From the NCBI RefSeq assembly GCF_002895435.1, contig NZ_POYJ01000001.1, positions 957,687 to 1,021,686 on the forward strand: a stretch of 64,000 bases of DNA. Reading direction: 5' to 3'. Of the stretch, positions 25,593 through 33,759 are shown piece by piece. The position numbers were made by a program, and so were the translations under genes. Within the stretch, counting starts at the first letter, position 1. Each line of letters begins with the position of its first letter. Below the pieces are notes generated by a model. The model made no database searches. It was not told the origin of the DNA and was given only the letters and a program-made list of their open reading frames with translations. The stretch is from Aquimarina sediminis (lineage in GTDB: Bacteria; Bacteroidota; Bacteroidia; Flavobacteriales; Flavobacteriaceae).

Positions 25593-27779
25593 TTATTTGA
25601 TACTAATTTTTCTGCTTACCTTTAAGTCGCTTGTTTCTATAACAACAATGTAATTGCCTTTTTTTGTACTACTAGCATCAAAAGCAAGATTATAAATCCC
25701 CTTTTCCATTTGTCTATTTTCTAATCTCTGAATCATCTTTCCACTCAAATCGTAGAGTGAAACTAATACCTTTGTATTTTTATTAACCAAATAATGAATA
25801 TTACCTTCATTCTCCATTGGATTTGGATATACTCCAATAATAATCAAACCTTCTTCGGAAATTATAGTTTTAGGATTTTTAGTATTTAATAATTCTTGAT
25901 TAACATCTCTTGTTTGAGCTACTGCAGCAACAGAAGTTTTTCTTACTGTACAATTATCAGTATTCACGTACCAACTTCTAGATCTTCGTTCACCCAACAC
26001 AGGCTTTGTTATATCATCAATATCAAACCAGTCTGCCTGCACTTTATCCTCTCTTACATCCAAAATAAAATATCCGTGGTTATCCATATCTACATCCTTG
26101 ATATGTTTATTTAACAACTTGATGTAAAATTCTGATACACCAGCAGCAAATCCACCTAGAAAATCCAAATTTTGCGAAGTTATACTTGGAACAACAAATT
26201 CGCACATTTCGCACTCTCCTTTATATTTTACTTCTCCAACGAAAGTACTATGTATATCTCCTGTAAGTACAACAACATTATTTATTGAGTTTGTTTTTAT
26301 ATACTCTAGTAGTCGCTCTCTTTCCTCTGCGTATCCATCCCAAGCATCATTAGATGGTACCCCATTCCAGGGCATTACCATTACCTGATTGCCTATTATT
26401 CTCCATTTTGCATCAGAATTAGACAATTGATCTTTTAGCCAATTAAATTGTTCTGACCCTAATATTGATTTATACGTAGCTTTATTTTCTTTACTATTAA
26501 ACTGCTTGTTATATACAATTCCTTTTTTTAATAGAGTTTCTAATTCTAATATCTGTTTGCTATTTGAGTTAGTAGTTTTCTTCTCTACGATTAGGTCTGT
26601 AAAACTATTAACGACCGTATTAAATTCTTTTTTTGATAACCCATTCTGATTTTTATTACTTTTATCAGACACCAAAAGTATCATTGGCAACACTTTAGCT
26701 AGTATTTCCTTAACATCAGTCTTACTCTCCAGATTTTTCTTCGCTATCGTGTTTTTTGCATATTTCTTAAACTCTTCATTAGAAGAAGCCGCACTAATTA
26801 AGTTTTTAGATGTACTAATTTGAGTTTCTCTACCTTCTATCCTAGTGTCTAACATAATAAGATCCATAAGCTTGCCGTAAGAAATAGTCCTATATAATCG
26901 ATATTGTTCGATTGTATTTGCTCGTACTGGCATCCATTCAAAATAAGCTTTATATGCATTGCTTTTTCTAACTTCCCAACTACCTTCTGTTTCTGGATTA
27001 TGATTTTCTGCTCCAAATTTATTAGCATCATTTGCAAATTCGTGATCATCCCAAATGTTAATAAAAGGATGTTTTTGATGTACATTACGGAGCATAGGAT
27101 CTAATCGATAATACGAATAACGCACTCGATAATCATCTAATGTTATAATTTCATTTTCTGGAAGGTGTCCACGTCCTATTTCATCATTATATCCATATCC
27201 CCCAGACTCATATTCGTAAATATAATCTCCCAAATGAATCACTGCGTCTATATCGTTACGTTCAGCTATTTGATTATAGGTATTAAAATATCCATTTTGA
27301 TAATTAGAACATGAGACCACGGCAAAACGTAAATTATCTACAATTGTATTTTTTGCTGGAGCGGTTCTTGTTTTACCAATAATTGACTTTACACCCAAGG
27401 CTTCAAACTGATAATAATATGTCTTAAAGGGACTCAATTCTTTTACGTCTACCTTAACCGTATAATCTTTATCCTGATTTGTAATCACCTGACCTTGTTT
27501 TACAGTTTGTGTCATTGCTGCATCAGTAGCTACTTGCCAGTCTACCAATACAGAAGTTACATTAGCTGTCACTCTTGTCCAAATAATTACCGAATCTTCT
27601 AAAGGGTCGCCAGAAGCAACACCGTGATAAAAAGGAGCTAGATTTGTATCAAAATAATTTTCAATTACCCCTTTTGTATTTCCGTGTTCTATTTTGGTTA
27701 ATCTAGTTCCTATATCTTGGGCATAAAAACATTGAGTCATAAAAATGAATACTATAAATTTTTGTAAGAAGAATTTCAT
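25593..27779 (-). CDS. PhoD-type alkaline phosphatase with T9SS sorting domain
   Basis: This 728-aa protein has a signal peptide (about 1-20, cut before QDIGT), a PhoD N-terminal Ig-like domain (about 45-145, with GVASGDPLEDSVIIWTR) and the PhoD metallophosphatase domain (about 150-610). Conserved blocks include HLGDYIYEYESG, WDDHEFANDA, MLDTRIEGRE and VLTGDIHS. A helical, Lys/Asn-rich insertion at about 330-440 separates the metal-binding blocks. The last 80 residues are a type A T9SS sorting domain (GVYPNPMENEGNI, LYDLSGK). The enzyme is expected to be exported to the cell surface or secreted, where it would release phosphate from phosphoesters using Ca/Fe. Phosphate control is likely, but no Pho box was recognised. 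Confidence 0.88.
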   Translation of the reverse strand: MKFFLQKFIVFIFMTQCFYAQDIGTRLTKIEHGNTKGVIENYFDTNLAPFYHGVASGDPLEDSVIIWTRVTANVTSVLVDWQVATDAAMTQTVKQGQVITNQDKDYTVKVDVKELSPFKTYYYQFEALGVKSIIGKTRTAPAKNTIVDNLRFAVVSCSNYQNGYFNTYNQIAERNDIDAVIHLGDYIYEYESGGYGYNDEIGRGHLPENEIITLDDYRVRYSYYRLDPMLRNVHQKHPFINIWDDHEFANDANKFGAENHNPETEGSWEVRKSNAYKAYFEWMPVRANTIEQYRLYRTISYGKLMDLIMLDTRIEGRETQISTSKNLISAASSNEEFKKYAKNTIAKKNLESKTDVKEILAKVLPMILLVSDKSNKNQNGLSKKEFNTVVNSFTDLIVEKKTTNSNSKQILELETLLKKGIVYNKQFNSKENKATYKSILGSEQFNWLKDQLSNSDAKWRIIGNQVMVMPWNGVPSNDAWDGYAEERERLLEYIKTNSINNVVVLTGDIHSTFVGEVKYKGECEMCEFVVPSITSQNLDFLGGFAAGVSEFYIKLLNKHIKDVDMDNHGYFILDVREDKVQADWFDIDDITKPVLGERRSRSWYVNTDNCTVRKTSVAAVAQTRDVNQELLNTKNPKTIISEEGLIIIGVYPNPMENEGNIHYLVNKNTKVLVSLYDLSGKMIQRLENRQMEKGIYNLAFDASSTKKGNYIVVIETSDLKVSRKISIK

Positions 27780-28059
27780 GTAATTTTTGTTTAGTTGGTT
27801 TACGATTGTTCACTACGAAATTACACTAACGACTATGCAAAAATCATGGGAGGTTTCTTATTTAATACAACCTTAATTTTGATAACAATATTTTTTTGTT
27901 TTGAAACAAAAAATAACTTTTTACTAATCAGTACACCAACTAATTTTATTATGCACGCATAGCTAATTGAATAATCAAACTAGTTAACCAAATTTCTCTG
28001 ATATTTGGAATTGTTAATTTTTTCAGATCCTTTCCGTTTTTTTGAAGTTAAAAGCTTAT
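27780..28059. other. Intergenic gap upstream of the PhoD gene
   Basis: About 280 bp of AT-rich DNA lies between the PhoD gene and a small HTH gene. The only structure I see is an AT-rich inverted repeat at 27892-27913 (10-bp arms around TG), which may be the terminator of the HTH gene. No other coding signal is visible. Confidence 0.4.
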
Positions 28060-28314
28060 TCAACTAACTACACTAATACTCTTTGAATAGAACCCAAACC
28101 GAAACCCCACCTCTTCTGCATAAACAAAACTTTGAAGCGTAAAATCATATTTTAATGGAGCATTCAATTCTTTCATTATATTAAGGATACGATATAATTT
28201 GGTTTTAGAAATTCTTAATCTATACGCAAAATCTTCTGGTGTACCTGTGGCCTGTAAACGAATAAGTTGATCCATTCGTTCTATAAGTTCTATTTGTCTG
28301 ATAACACTATTCAT
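28060..28314 (-). CDS. Small HTH DNA-binding protein
   Basis: This 84-aa protein carries a winged-HTH-like segment. Helices occur at about 5-19 and 26-34, and a recognition helix at about 37-47 (RISKTKLYRILNIMKEL) is followed by strands. It resembles the HTH domain of DeoR/HTH_11 proteins without any ligand domain. It may be a regulator or a standalone DNA-binding adaptor. No target is known; it stands alone between the PhoD gene and the NO reductase operon. Confidence 0.6.
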   Translation of the reverse strand: MNSVIRQIELIERMDQLIRLQATGTPEDFAYRLRISKTKLYRILNIMKELNAPLKYDFTLQSFVYAEEVGFRFGFYSKSISVVS

Positions 28315-28746
28315 AACTAAATATAGATTAAAGAATGAGGAGCTCTAATAGTCATTGTCTAATAGCAAATATGAAAGGAGTTAGTTATTTACGTGCTTTA
28401 TTAATTCTGTAGAATGTACGACCCTTTTTTCAAGTTTATTAAATACGCTAGCAGTTATGAAGTTTCCTTTTTTAAAATTCCCACAATTATTTACATTACA
28501 CTTTTTCATTTAGTCAAATGTAATAGTATCGATCAATCAAAAGCAAGAAAAGCAAGTCGGTTTTTATAAAAGTCGACCTGTTTAAAAACAACACAAAAAC
28601 CTGATTAACAAAGTTTTAAATCCAATCCGTAGGTTTAAAACAAAACGGGACAAAAAATAAATATTTATCCCGTTTTTATGACTGTTACGAAAAGTAGTCA
28701 TTTTCTATCTCTTTAGTTTCTTTTCGTATTTAATCAAAATCTATTA
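28315..28746. other. Intergenic region with a hairpin at 28642-28677
   Basis: About 430 bp without a credible gene. Near its right end, AAAACGGGA (28642-28650) pairs with TCCCGTTTT (28668-28676) around a 17-base AT-rich loop, and T-runs flank both sides. It lies about 70 bp downstream of the minus-strand NO reductase operon and is its probable terminator. The rest is AT-rich and featureless to my eye. Confidence 0.5.
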
Positions 28747-29202
28747 TTATAGTTTAATAAGTTCTTTTCTATAAAACATCACTTGCTTATACCCTATATA
28801 AAACAATAAAAACAATTTAATAACTTCTAAAAACACATACATACGATGTTCTGTATTTGATGGTGAAGAATTTCCATTTATGACAAGTTCTGCGTAACCA
28901 TCCAAAATAGGTAATAGATAAATAGATTGAAACCCAACGATCGCAAAAAGAATAAGCAAGCCAACAAAAAGTTTAAAATCTGTTTTTTGAACATATCTTA
29001 TATGACTCAATAAAAACACACTAAAAACAACTTCAATTTTGTTAAGCATATTAAATACTATTATTCCAATTTCTACTCCAATCGCGGTTGTTACGGAAGG
29101 TGCCCTAAATTTTAATGGTGCTTCCATAAAGCTTATTGCCAATACAAATCCAATCCAAATAAATACTAAAACAAAGCTATAGTTATATACTGTTTTCATC
29201 AA
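28747..29202 (-). CDS. Four-helix membrane protein downstream of norB
   Basis: This 151-aa inner-membrane protein has four predicted transmembrane segments (about 6-26, 45-65, 76-96 and 124-143). The sequence SFMEAPLKFRAPSVTTAIGVEIG between the first two is notable for Glu and Pro close to the membrane. I do not recognise a named family with certainty; DUF4149-like proteins have a similar layout. It starts 34 bp after norB in the same direction, with no promoter in between, so it is likely co-expressed with the NO reductase and may be an accessory subunit or assembly factor. Confidence 0.6.
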   Translation of the reverse strand: MMKTVYNYSFVLVFIWIGFVLAISFMEAPLKFRAPSVTTAIGVEIGIIVFNMLNKIEVVFSVFLLSHIRYVQKTDFKLFVGLLILFAIVGFQSIYLLPILDGYAELVINGNSSPSNTEHRMYVFLEVIKLFLLFYIGYKQVMFYRKELIKL

Positions 29203-29236
29203 TAGATAATTTTAATTCCTAATCGATCTTTTTAAA

Positions 29237-31459
29237 CTACTTATCATCCTTAGCAAAACACTTTAAGGTTTCTTTAATAGTAAACCAGCAAAAATATCCG
29301 ATCCCTACAGAAAAAATTACGTCTCCTATAATACGTAACCATTTAATTACCTGAAATATTGGAGAATACAATAACTCTGAACTTCTTGCATACCAATACC
29401 CATGTTTAATAGAGGCCAAAGCTTGTATGATACCTTGTGGTAATAAACTAAATACAACCATAGCCATTAAGCCTATATTTAAAGACCAGAACGAAATTTT
29501 CAATATTTTATCGCTCCAAACAGTTTTTGATATCATTCTTAAACAGAAAAGTATTAACCCCATACCAAGTATACCGTAAACTCCAAACATTGCAGTATGT
29601 GCATGTACCGCAGTTGTATTTAACCCCTGGATATAGTACAAAGCAATAGGAGGATTTATCAGAAAACCAAATACGCCGGCTCCTAACATATTCCAGAAGG
29701 AAACTGCTAGAAAGAAATAAATAGGCCATTTGTACTCTTTTACCCATTTTTTTGCTTTTAATAAACTCCAATTTTCCCATATCTCATATCCAATTAATGT
29801 TAATGGCACCACCTCTAATGCACTAAATGTTGCTCCCAAAGCTATAGCATGAACAGGTGTACCTGAAAAATAGAGATGATGTAATGTTCCTATTATCCCT
29901 CCAGAGAGAAAAATGATAGCGGACAGAACGGTTACTCTACCTGCTGTTTTACCTTTAATCAGTTTCATCTTTGTAAATAGGAAAGCAATAACTACCGTGG
30001 CAAAAACCTCAAAAAAACCTTCTACCCATAAGTGAACTAGCCACCATCTCCAGTAGTTTATTACAGACAAAGATGAGTTTTCTCCATACATTAATCCTGA
30101 AAAGAAAAATGATCCAATAGCAATAACCGAAATCAAAAATAAAATTAGTAGGTTTCTTGTATTATCTTTTCGTCTAATACCTATCATAATATGCCTTCCG
30201 ACTAGAAATACCCATAACACTAAACCTACCGCCAATAAAATTTGCCAAAACCTACCCAAATCCATATACTCGTATCCTTGATGACCAAAGAAGAAGTTAG
30301 TTGTCAACTCCAGATATTGCTTTACGCCTAACCATTCTCCTACCATAGACCCGAGAACTACAATTAATACAGCGATAAACAAAAAATTGATTCCAAATTT
30401 CTGGAATTTCAATTCTTTATTACTGACTAATGGCGCTATAAACAAACCTGTCGATAACCATGCCGCTGCAATCCAAAAAATAGCTAGTTGAGTATGCCAG
30501 GTTCTACTTATAGAATAGGGAAGGTATTTGGATAATTCGAATCCAAAAAATGCCTGCCCCTCTACACTATAATGAACAGTAACGATACCAAGAACTACCT
30601 GTAAAGCTATCAAAAGACTAATAACAAAAAAGTACTTTAATGTTGCTTTTTGAGAAGGAAATAGTTTGATTTTTTTCAAAGGGTTAGTCTCCGGAATTTG
30701 ATCATTATCATTTTCACTATGACTACTTCTAATATGATACCACACCATAACAGAAATAAATAGTAAAAGTAAAATAATAGAAAAACCAGACCATATTTGA
30801 GCATCTACGGTGATATTATTGTCTATCAGCGGTTCGTGTGGCCAATTAGAGGTATATGTAATAGTATCACCTATCCTATTGGTTGAAGCTGCCCATGAAG
30901 CCCAAAAAAGAAAAGCGTTTAGATCATTAAGTTTTGATTCATCAACGAGCATATCTTTAGGTATTGCATATTTCTCATGCCCTTTTGAAAATATGCCTTT
31001 ATAATATCCAGAATTAGAAAAAATAGCTTCCTTTCTATCTTCAGAAATCAATATGTTTTTTGTTGTTGTATTGTAAGTATTGGTTTTAATCTGATCTACT
31101 AAACGACCTTTTAACAGTCCTTTATTTTCTACTGATAAATCTTCATATTTCTTGTCATAGGATAACGCCCATTTTTCTAATAAAAACACTGCTTCTTTAT
31201 GAATCCAGTCAGCTGACCAATCAGGAGCAACATAACTTCCGTGCCCCCATATTGATCCTACTTCCATTCCTCCTATTGATTCCCAAACGTTTTGTCCTCT
31301 TTGAATATTTTCTTTTGTAAATATTACTTCATCTGTTCCTGTGACCAATACTTTTTCGGGTATTGGAGGCTTTTCTTGGTAGATTTTGACTCCTACCCAA
31401 ATCAGTGCTGCAAACGAAAGCACTATTACCGTAATAAACCCTATCCATATTTTTTTCAT
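29237..31459 (-). CDS. norB: Quinol-dependent nitric oxide reductase (qNOR)
   Basis: This 740-aa protein reduces two NO to N2O using quinol. It has an N-terminal transmembrane helix and a periplasmic domain (about 30-210, with GSIWGHGSYVAPDWSADW) that replaces NorC and has no CxxCH haem motif. About 13 more helices form the haem-copper-like core. The expected haem and FeB ligands are visible in WHTQLAIFW, WWLVHLWVEGFFEVFA, GTLHHLYFSGTP and HAHTAMFGVYG. The Glu in VEGFFEVF is typical of NOR. I moved the start from a TTG at 31495 to the ATG at 31459, because the inferred transcription start lies between them. It is followed 34 bp later by a small membrane gene. Confidence 0.93.
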   Translation of the reverse strand: MKKIWIGFITVIVLSFAALIWVGVKIYQEKPPIPEKVLVTGTDEVIFTKENIQRGQNVWESIGGMEVGSIWGHGSYVAPDWSADWIHKEAVFLLEKWALSYDKKYEDLSVENKGLLKGRLVDQIKTNTYNTTTKNILISEDRKEAIFSNSGYYKGIFSKGHEKYAIPKDMLVDESKLNDLNAFLFWASWAASTNRIGDTITYTSNWPHEPLIDNNITVDAQIWSGFSIILLLLFISVMVWYHIRSSHSENDNDQIPETNPLKKIKLFPSQKATLKYFFVISLLIALQVVLGIVTVHYSVEGQAFFGFELSKYLPYSISRTWHTQLAIFWIAAAWLSTGLFIAPLVSNKELKFQKFGINFLFIAVLIVVLGSMVGEWLGVKQYLELTTNFFFGHQGYEYMDLGRFWQILLAVGLVLWVFLVGRHIMIGIRRKDNTRNLLILFLISVIAIGSFFFSGLMYGENSSLSVINYWRWWLVHLWVEGFFEVFATVVIAFLFTKMKLIKGKTAGRVTVLSAIIFLSGGIIGTLHHLYFSGTPVHAIALGATFSALEVVPLTLIGYEIWENWSLLKAKKWVKEYKWPIYFFLAVSFWNMLGAGVFGFLINPPIALYYIQGLNTTAVHAHTAMFGVYGILGMGLILFCLRMISKTVWSDKILKISFWSLNIGLMAMVVFSLLPQGIIQALASIKHGYWYARSSELLYSPIFQVIKWLRIIGDVIFSVGIGYFCWFTIKETLKCFAKDDK

Positions 31460-31492
31460 TGTTCTAGTTTTGATTTCTATAAATTTTAGAAG

Positions 31493-31537
31493 CAAAACTA
31501 CTATGACAATAACTCCATATTTTATGATTCAGATCAT
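31493..31537 (-). promoter_or_regulatory. FNR-type operator and -7 element of norB
   Basis: ATGAT-TCAG-ATCAT at 31524-31537 is a perfect palindrome of the Crp/Fnr class (TGAT-N4-ATCA). On the minus strand it is followed by TAGTTTTG (31500 down to 31493), an exact TAnnTTTG Bacteroidota -7 element. The operator centre is about 37.5 bp from the final G of the -7 element, so it would lie near -41.5, a class II activator position. It stands about 70 bp before the norB ATG. Confidence 0.75.
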
Positions 31538-31561
31538 GTTATCTAAATCGAGTCTAAATAA

Positions 31562-31879
31562 TTAATCTCCTCCTATGATTTCTATCTGCATCTTATCAAG
31601 ATCTTCATTCAAAAGAACTTGACAAGCTAATCTACTATCGGGGTAATTATCTAGCTGGCTTTTCAACGTTTCTAACTCTAATTCTGTAGGATGATGACTT
31701 AGAATAGTTGATGATTTTATCCGAATATGACATGTCCCACACAATCCTCTCCCTTTACAATCCCCAATATCGTCAAATAGTCTTTCTACTAGTAACTCTA
31801 TCAATGTTGGATACTCAAATTTTTTAAACTCTAAGACATGCTGAACTCCAATAGAATCGATAACAAATATGCTGTACAT
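31562..31879 (-). CDS. [2Fe-2S] ferredoxin, adrenodoxin/ISC-like
   Basis: This 105-aa ferredoxin has the cluster ligands as C-x5-C-x2-C (CKGRGLCGTC) and a fourth Cys in LACQV, the spacing of adrenodoxin and ISC ferredoxins. It has the beta-grasp pattern with the helix TLIELLVERL. I chose the ATG at 31879; a TTG at 31900 would add seven residues but lies upstream of the inferred transcription start. It is encoded on the same strand as norB, 102 bp upstream, with a separate FNR-type operator between them. It could pass electrons to an NO- or nitrosative-stress enzyme; the partner is not known. Confidence 0.85.
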   Translation of the reverse strand: MYSIFVIDSIGVQHVLEFKKFEYPTLIELLVERLFDDIGDCKGRGLCGTCHIRIKSSTILSHHPTELELETLKSQLDNYPDSRLACQVLLNEDLDKMQIEIIGGD

Positions 31880-31927
31880 TTTACAAATTTTAATTGGCAA
31901 GCTACTATCACATGTTTATTTTGCTTT

Positions 31928-31971
31928 ATGATTTAACTCATAAAACAAAAAGAAAACAACACTTAATTTTG
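31928..31971 (+). promoter_or_regulatory. FNR-type operator and -7 element between cupin and ferredoxin genes
   Basis: ATGAT-TTAA-CTCAT at 31928-31941 is an FNR-like palindrome with one mismatched position. TAATTTTG at 31964-31971 is a perfect TAnnTTTG -7 element directed at the cupin gene; its G lies 36.5 bp from the operator centre, one base different from norB. On the minus strand a weaker TAGCTTG (31904 down to 31898) lies at about the same distance, so the site may drive both the cupin and the ferredoxin genes. Confidence 0.65.
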
Positions 31972-31994
31972 TAATAACTTAAAAATAGAAAATC

Positions 31995-32333
31995 ATGCAA
32001 TTAACCTCATTATCTAAAGACCTTACATACGGAGATAAAAAACCGGTAATAACAAAATTAATAGAAAACGATGCCACGAAAGAGATTAGAATAGTCTTTA
32101 AAAAAGGGCAAGAAATGAAAGAGCATAAGACTATGTTTCCTATAACAGTTGAGATTTTTGAAGGCGAAATAGGTTTTGGAGTTAATAATGTTACACATAT
32201 CTTAAAAAAAGGCGATATTATATCATTAGACCCAAATATCAGTCATAATCTAGTTGCATCTGAAGATAGTATTGTAAGGCTTTCTCTTTCCAAAAATGAT
32301 TCGGTTCAAAGAGTAAAAAACGTAAACAAATAA
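31995..32333 (+). CDS. Small cupin-domain protein
   Basis: This 112-aa protein is a single-domain cupin: strands about 40-100 with FKKGQEMKEHKT (His metal ligand), GEIGFGV and LKKGDIISLDPNISHNL (second His). Such small cupins often occur near nitrite/NO-response genes in Bacteroidota, and here the promoter shares its FNR-type geometry with norB. A role in sensing or handling NO, or in metal binding, is inference. Its end is seven bases from the end of the convergent mgsA. Confidence 0.78.
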   Translation: MQLTSLSKDLTYGDKKPVITKLIENDATKEIRIVFKKGQEMKEHKTMFPITVEIFEGEIGFGVNNVTHILKKGDIISLDPNISHNLVASEDSIVRLSLSKNDSVQRVKNVNK

Positions 32334-32340
32334 TTATGTT

Positions 32341-32703
32341 CTACAATCCTTTAAGCAATAACTCTGCTGTCGCTGGGTTAGTAGCAAGAGGTACATCATA
32401 AACATCACAGAGTCTCATTAACATAAAAATATCAGGCTCATGAGGATGCTTTGCCAAAGGGTCTCTAAAAAAGATAACCATATCTACTTTTTTCTCTGCT
32501 ACCGCTGCAGCTATTTGTGCATCTCCTCCTAATGGTCCTGATAATAGCGCTTCTACTTCAAAGCCTGCTCTTTTTGCCTTTTCACCAGTGGTGCCAGTGG
32601 AGATTAGTTTTATATTTTTTGAGTGAAGTAATTGGTTATGTTCATTAAGAAACTGAACCATCTCTGCCTTCTTGCCATCATGTGCTATTATTGCTATTAT
32701 CAT
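32341..32703 (-). CDS. mgsA: Methylglyoxal synthase
   Basis: This 120-aa enzyme converts dihydroxyacetone phosphate to methylglyoxal and phosphate. It has AHDGKK at 7-12 with the catalytic Asp region, the STGTTG phosphate-binding loop at about 36-41, SGPLGGDAQIAA at about 55-66 and FFRDPLAKHPHEPDI at about 78-92. The length is slightly short of E. coli MgsA but complete. It is the gene after pfkA, 45 bp apart, so a shared transcript could link phosphate-poor triose overflow to glycolytic flux. Confidence 0.92.
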   Translation of the reverse strand: MIIAIIAHDGKKAEMVQFLNEHNQLLHSKNIKLISTGTTGEKAKRAGFEVEALLSGPLGGDAQIAAAVAEKKVDMVIFFRDPLAKHPHEPDIFMLMRLCDVYDVPLATNPATAELLLKGL

Positions 32704-32748
32704 ATGTGTGCGTTTACAAGTTTGTTAGTTTTCAATAATTTAGTGGGC

Positions 32749-33735
32749 TTAAGTAGAAAGAATATCTGAAATTCGTAATAGTTCCTTGTTAATTTCATGT
32801 GCTTCTTTAAAATCTTTATCAAAACTTGTAAAGGTAATTCTATTGTTTACTATTCCCACCATTACATTTTTTTCACCATCCAGAAGTAACTCTACAGCTT
32901 TTACACATAGCCTACTTGCTAATGTTCTATCAAAACATGAAGGAGTTCCTCCTCTTTGCATGTGCCCTAAAACAGTAACCCTCACATCATAATCTGGTAA
33001 ATTCTCTGTCACATAATCGGCTAGTTCATATACATTTTTTCCTATTTTATCACCTTCACTAACAACGACTATACTAGAAGATTTTCCTGAGCGTTTACTA
33101 CGTTTTAGGGATTCTAATAGTCGATCGAGTCCGAGATCTTCTTCTGGAATAAGAATCTCTTCTGCTCCTGCTCCAACTCCACTATTTAAAGCTATAAATC
33201 CAGCATCTCTCCCCATGACTTCAATAAAAAAAAGTCTATTATGCGAACTGGCAGTATCTCTAATTTTATCAATAGCATCTACTACAGTATTTAAAGCAGT
33301 ATCATAACCTATAGTAAAATTAGTACCGGAAATATCATTATCAATAGTTCCAGGAACTCCTATAACAGGAATATCAAATTCATCACTAAAAACTTTACCT
33401 CCTCTAAAGGTTCCATCACCCCCGATTAACACCATAGCATCTACCCCAGCTTCTTTAAGGTTAGCCGCCGCCTTTTTTCTACCTTCTACTGTCCTAAAAT
33501 CTGCAGATCTTGCAGATTTAAGTATGGTTCCGCCCTTACTAATAATATTACGAACACTACGGGCAGTCATCGTGCAATAATCTCCTTCGATCATTCCTTG
33601 ATAGCCTCTATAAAAACCAATACATTTTACATTATAGTATGCACAAGCTCTTGCAACTGCTCTTATGGCAGCATTCATACCAGGTGCATCACCTCCTGAG
33701 GTCATGACACCAATTGTTCTAATTTCTTTGGCCAT
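32749..33735 (-). CDS. pfkA: ATP-dependent 6-phosphofructokinase
   Basis: This 328-aa enzyme phosphorylates fructose 6-phosphate, the committed step of glycolysis. It has GVMTSGGDAPGMNAAIRA (9-26), GGDGTFRG at about 104-111, GTIDNDI with the catalytic Asp at about 129-135, MGRDAGFIAL at about 173-182 and MQRGGTPSCFDR at about 258-269. The Gly after GGDG fits the ATP-using group rather than PPi-dependent kinases. It follows tamB by 24 bp and precedes mgsA on the same strand. Confidence 0.94.
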   Translation of the reverse strand: MAKEIRTIGVMTSGGDAPGMNAAIRAVARACAYYNVKCIGFYRGYQGMIEGDYCTMTARSVRNIISKGGTILKSARSADFRTVEGRKKAAANLKEAGVDAMVLIGGDGTFRGGKVFSDEFDIPVIGVPGTIDNDISGTNFTIGYDTALNTVVDAIDKIRDTASSHNRLFFIEVMGRDAGFIALNSGVGAGAEEILIPEEDLGLDRLLESLKRSKRSGKSSSIVVVSEGDKIGKNVYELADYVTENLPDYDVRVTVLGHMQRGGTPSCFDRTLASRLCVKAVELLLDGEKNVMVGIVNNRITFTSFDKDFKEAHEINKELLRISDILST

Positions 33736-33759
33736 TTAATGTTTTATATAGTATAAAAA

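Noticed and set aside
31460..31495. TTG at 31495 as the norB start
   Set aside because: It lies upstream of the inferred transcription start at about 31489, and the extra residues are not family-like; the ATG at 31459 directly precedes the transmembrane helix.
31880..31900. TTG at 31900 as the ferredoxin start
   Set aside because: It would lie before the inferred transcription start, and the ATG at 31879 gives a normal ferredoxin length.
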